A DNA stretch of 8,020 nucleotides from CALKKN01 sp050118555 (lineage in GTDB: Bacteria; Pseudomonadota; Gammaproteobacteria; Xanthomonadales; SZUA-36), in contig JASFKQ010000177.1 of NCBI GenBank assembly GCA_050118555.1, positions 1-8,020 on the forward strand. Reading direction: 5' to 3'. The position numbers were made by a program, and so were the translations under genes. The notes beneath the pieces are model-generated. The model saw only the letters and a program-made list of their open reading frames with translations. It was not told the DNA's origin and did not search any database. Positions 6,364 through 8,020 of the stretch are shown piece by piece. The first letter of the stretch is position 1. Each line of letters opens with the position of its first letter.

Positions 6364-7323
6364 GCCGCCATCCCGAATATTACCAGAACGCCCCGCCTGC
6401 GCAACGAGTGCGCCCACGTGGGCGCGCGCCGCGCTGGCGAGGGCTTCGAGGTCATAGCCACCCTCCAGCAAAGAGATAATCCGGCCGCCGCAGTGTTTCT
6501 CGGCGAGCCCGCGGATTTCTTCCGTGATCCACGCGAAGTCCCCGTCTTCGAGTTCGATTTCCCCCAGCGGGTCGGCGCGGTGGGCGTCGAAACCGGCCGA
6601 CACGATGACGAAATCGGGGGCGAAACGGTCCAGCGCGGGCAGTCCACGGGTCGTCCATGCCTCGCGGAAAGGACCGCTTCCCGCTCCCGGCGAAAGCGGC
6701 ATGTTGACGACGTTGCCGCAGCCGGTTTCGTGGGGATACCCGGTGCCGGGATACAGGGGTATCTGGTGGCTGGAGATGTATGTGACGTCAGGAGACGCGG
6801 CAAAAATATCCTGGGTTCCGTTACCGTGATGCACGTCGAAATCGAGGATGGCGACACGCTTCGCCCCGTGGACCGACTGGGCGTGTCGTGCGGCAACGGC
6901 CACATGGTTTAGCAGGCAGAAGCCCATCGCCATCGATGTCTCGGCATGGTGGCCGGGGGGGCGCACGGCGCAAAAGGCATTCCTGGCTTTTCCGCCACAG
7001 ACCTGGTCGACGGCGAAGCAGGCCGCGCCGCTGCCCCGTAAAGTGGCGTTCAGCGAACCCTGGGACATGAACGTGTCGGGGTCGAGAACGGCGGGCAGGT
7101 CGTCGTCCGGCCCGGGCTCGGATTCGACCAGCTGCTGCCAGTATTCGGCGTCGTGCACCCTCAGGATCTGCTCCTGGGTGGCTTTCGGCGCCGGCAGCCA
7201 TTCCAGGCCGGGCATTTCCCTGAGCGCATTGAGAACCGCCGTGACGCGTTCCGGCCGTTCGGGATGGTGCACGCCGGGTTCGTGGCGAAGGCAGTCGTCG
7301 TGGTGGAGTATCAGTGTTTTCAT
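6349..7323 (-). CDS. Class II histone deacetylase-family hydrolase (AcuC/acetylpolyamine amidohydrolase-like)
   Basis: This 324-residue protein has every hallmark of the arginase-fold deacetylase family. HHPERPERV is at 19-27 and R121-P-P-G-H125-H126-A is the catalytic His pair. D161-F-D163-V-H165-H-G-N supplies two zinc ligands, AGFD246AHRADP the third, and LEGGY290 the transition-state Tyr. Bacterial members remove acetyl or other acyl groups from lysines or polyamines using zinc; the actual substrate here is not known. The motif pattern (PPGHHA, DFDVHHGNGTQ, AGFDAH) is that of class II-like bacterial enzymes, and the length is in the normal range. The start is ATG 7323 with a weak ribosome site. 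It lies 61 bases after lrp on the same strand and may be cotranscribed with it. The last five codons (A-G-V-V-stop) are the first 15 bases of the tRNA-Gly gene, and the tail codons also hold its promoter. Confidence 0.92.
   Translation of the reverse strand: MKTLILHHDDCLRHEPGVHHPERPERVTAVLNALREMPGLEWLPAPKATQEQILRVHDAEYWQQLVESEPGPDDDLPAVLDPDTFMSQGSLNATLRGSGAACFAVDQVCGGKARNAFCAVRPPGHHAETSMAMGFCLLNHVAVAARHAQSVHGAKRVAILDFDVHHGNGTQDIFAASPDVTYISSHQIPLYPGTGYPHETGCGNVVNMPLSPGAGSGPFREAWTTRGLPALDRFAPDFVIVSAGFDAHRADPLGEIELEDGDFAWITEEIRGLAEKHCGGRIISLLEGGYDLEALASAARAHVGALVAQAGRSGNIRDGGAGVV
6377..6404 (-). promoter_or_regulatory. Probable tRNA-Gly promoter inside the deacetylase coding region
   Basis: On the minus strand TTGCGC (6404-6399) and TAATAT (6382-6377) are separated by 16 bases, with the -10 ending 13 bases before the mature tRNA 5' end. 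The stretch after the -10 starts GC-rich (TCGGG), as is usual for promoters under stringent control. The -10 falls in the codons for Gly314-Asn315-Ile316 of the deacetylase-family protein and the -35 in Val307-Ala308-Gln309. The position and -10 match are good; the -35 is only fair. Confidence 0.5.
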
Positions 7324-7384
7324 GCTGGTCGCAAGTATGTCACAAGCGCGGACGCCAAAGGCAGGACACGTTCATACGAAAGGG

Positions 7385-7870
7385 CTAGATCAGGGGCAGG
7401 GCGGTCGATTCTTTCACTTCCTCCATGACGACGTAGGAGCGCGAATCGCTGACGCCCGGCAGAGCGAGGATTTTCTCGCCCAGCAGCGACCGGTACTCCT
7501 GCATGTCCCTGACCCTGGCCTTGAGCAGGTAATCGAAATTCCCGGATACCAGATGGCACTCGAGCAGCTCCGGCAGTTTCTGGGCCTCCCGGCGGAAGTC
7601 GCGGAACGCGTCGGGCGACGTCCGCAACAGGTCGATCTCGACGAAGACCAGCAGCCCGGCGCCGACCCTGGCCGGGTCGAGCAAAGCCGTGTAGCCCCGA
7701 ATGTAGCCGTCCCGCTCCAGCCGCCTGACGCGTTCCAGGCAGGGTGTCGCCGTCAGGTTCACGCTGCGCGCCAAAGCCGCGTTGGACATGCGGCCGTCTT
7801 TCTGGAGATGTCGCAGAATCTGCAGGTCCGTCCGGTCCAACGGGCGCGGCGATGCCGATTTCCGACTCAT
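7385..7870 (-). CDS. lrp: Leucine-responsive regulatory protein, Lrp/AsnC family
   Basis: This 161-residue protein is nearly the length of E. coli Lrp (164) and closely similar along its length. The N-terminal winged helix-turn-helix runs from about L11 to D65, with recognition helix TATPCLERVRRLER (40-53), almost the E. coli sequence. The C-terminal RAM/AsnC ligand domain holds LLVFVEI (73-79), ECHLVSGNFDYLLK (104-117), the amino-acid effector region, and SYVVMEEVKES (145-155). It is a cytoplasmic dimer-to-octamer-type DNA-binding regulator responding to amino acids. It is divergent from a probable ald gene, a common arrangement in which the regulator controls alanine catabolism. The 121-base gap contains an Lrp-type box over its likely -10. 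The start is ATG 7870, with GGATGA just upstream; the earlier ATG in that motif runs into a stop after two codons. Whether it is a global Lrp or a local ald regulator cannot be settled here. Confidence 0.92.
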   Translation of the reverse strand: MSRKSASPRPLDRTDLQILRHLQKDGRMSNAALARSVNLTATPCLERVRRLERDGYIRGYTALLDPARVGAGLLVFVEIDLLRTSPDAFRDFRREAQKLPELLECHLVSGNFDYLLKARVRDMQEYRSLLGEKILALPGVSDSRSYVVMEEVKESTALPLI

Positions 7871-7897
7871 ATATTCATCCGGATTTAGTTTAAAACA

Positions 7898-7912
7898 CAG
7901 GATAATATCCTA
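7898..7912. promoter_or_regulatory. Lrp-type binding site (autoregulatory operator)
   Basis: CAGGATAATATCCTA is a perfect palindrome with 6-base arms (AGGATA/TATCCT, 7899-7911) flanked by C and A. Aligned to the Lrp SELEX consensus YAGHAWATTWTDCTR it agrees at 12 of 15 positions, and two of the three mismatches are symmetric. It covers a minus-strand TATTAT (7907-7902) that could be the -10 of lrp, so binding would repress lrp. I find no good -35 for that promoter. Confidence 0.55.
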
Positions 7913-7946
7913 CTTTATGTGATTTTAGAGCATAAAAAACCATGTT

Positions 7947-7991
7947 TTGACACGTAAAATTGGCATAACAAACATACGAGGGAAGTTTCCC
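7947..7991 (+). promoter_or_regulatory. Possible ald promoter -35 and ribosome binding region
   Basis: TTGACA (7947-7952) is a perfect -35 hexamer, but at 17 bases only AAACAT (7970-7975) is available as a -10, three of six matches. This would suit an activator-dependent promoter, or the -35 may be chance. GAGGGAAG (7978-7985) is a strong ribosome site for the ATG at 7992. It sits in the small inverted repeat GGGAA-GT-TTCCC (7980-7991), directly against the start codon. The whole gap 7871-7991 is much richer in A and T than the rest of the window. Confidence 0.3.
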
Positions 7992-8020
7992 ATGAAAGTC
8001 GGTGTACCCAAGGAAATCAA
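7992..8020 (+). CDS. ald: Probable alanine dehydrogenase, first codons only
   Basis: Only nine full codons are present before the window ends, reading MKVGVPKEI and then two bases of the next codon. This is the typical start of alanine dehydrogenase (MxxGVPKEIK), an NAD-dependent enzyme converting L-alanine to pyruvate and ammonia. NAD(P) transhydrogenase alpha subunits begin in a similar way and cannot be excluded from so little sequence. The divergent Lrp gene next to it favours ald. The ATG has a strong ribosome site, GAGGGAAG, ending six bases upstream. Confidence 0.7.

Noticed and set aside
6848..7888. Long open frame on the plus strand (about 346 codons) antisense to the deacetylase and lrp genes
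   Set aside because: The minus strand encodes two proteins with complete family motifs over the same span. The plus-strand translation is low-complexity and has no recognisable domain, and GC-rich genomes give such antisense frames by codon bias.
1..8020. Mobile element, CRISPR array, toxin-antitoxin or defence system
   Set aside because: No transposase, integrase, repeat-spacer array, terminal repeats or defence-family motifs were seen; although a tRNA gene is present, no attachment-site duplication or integrase lies next to it.

Overview
The window is a GC-rich, densely packed bacterial chromosome segment. It most likely comes from a gammaproteobacterium: it has a hemX-hemY pair, a YheT-type hydrolase, a YdiI-like thioesterase, an Lrp very close to the E. 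coli protein, and a tRNA-Gly with its CCA end encoded. There is no sign of a phage, transposon, CRISPR array or other mobile element, and the genes share one codon and base style. The exception is a short AT-rich regulatory gap at the right end.

Left block (1-2155, + strand): the 3' part of hemX and all of hemY, overlapping by ATGA. This is the tail of a heme-biosynthesis operon whose earlier genes would lie outside the window. Facing it (2172-3215, - strand) is a ferredoxin-domain flavin reductase. Middle block (3309-5570, + strand): three tightly coupled genes, a hotdog acyl-CoA thioesterase, a PlsC-type acyltransferase and a YheT-type alpha/beta hydrolase. All three start with GTG or TTG, and together they look like a small acyl-lipid operon. 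A GC-rich hairpin with a T run, lying inside the 3' end of the next, convergent gene, probably ends this operon.

Right block (5577-7870, - strand): an exported Sel1-like repeat protein, a tRNA-Gly(CCC), a class II histone deacetylase-family hydrolase whose last 15 bases are also the first 15 bases of the tRNA, and an Lrp orthologue. Divergent from lrp, the first codons of a probable alanine dehydrogenase gene (ald) run off the right edge. The AT-rich lrp-ald gap holds a good match to the Lrp binding consensus.

I see no clearly novel multi-gene system. The most interesting points are the nested tRNA, promoter and deacetylase arrangement, the Lrp-type operator in the lrp-ald gap, the terminator shared by convergent genes, and the coupled three-gene acyl operon.
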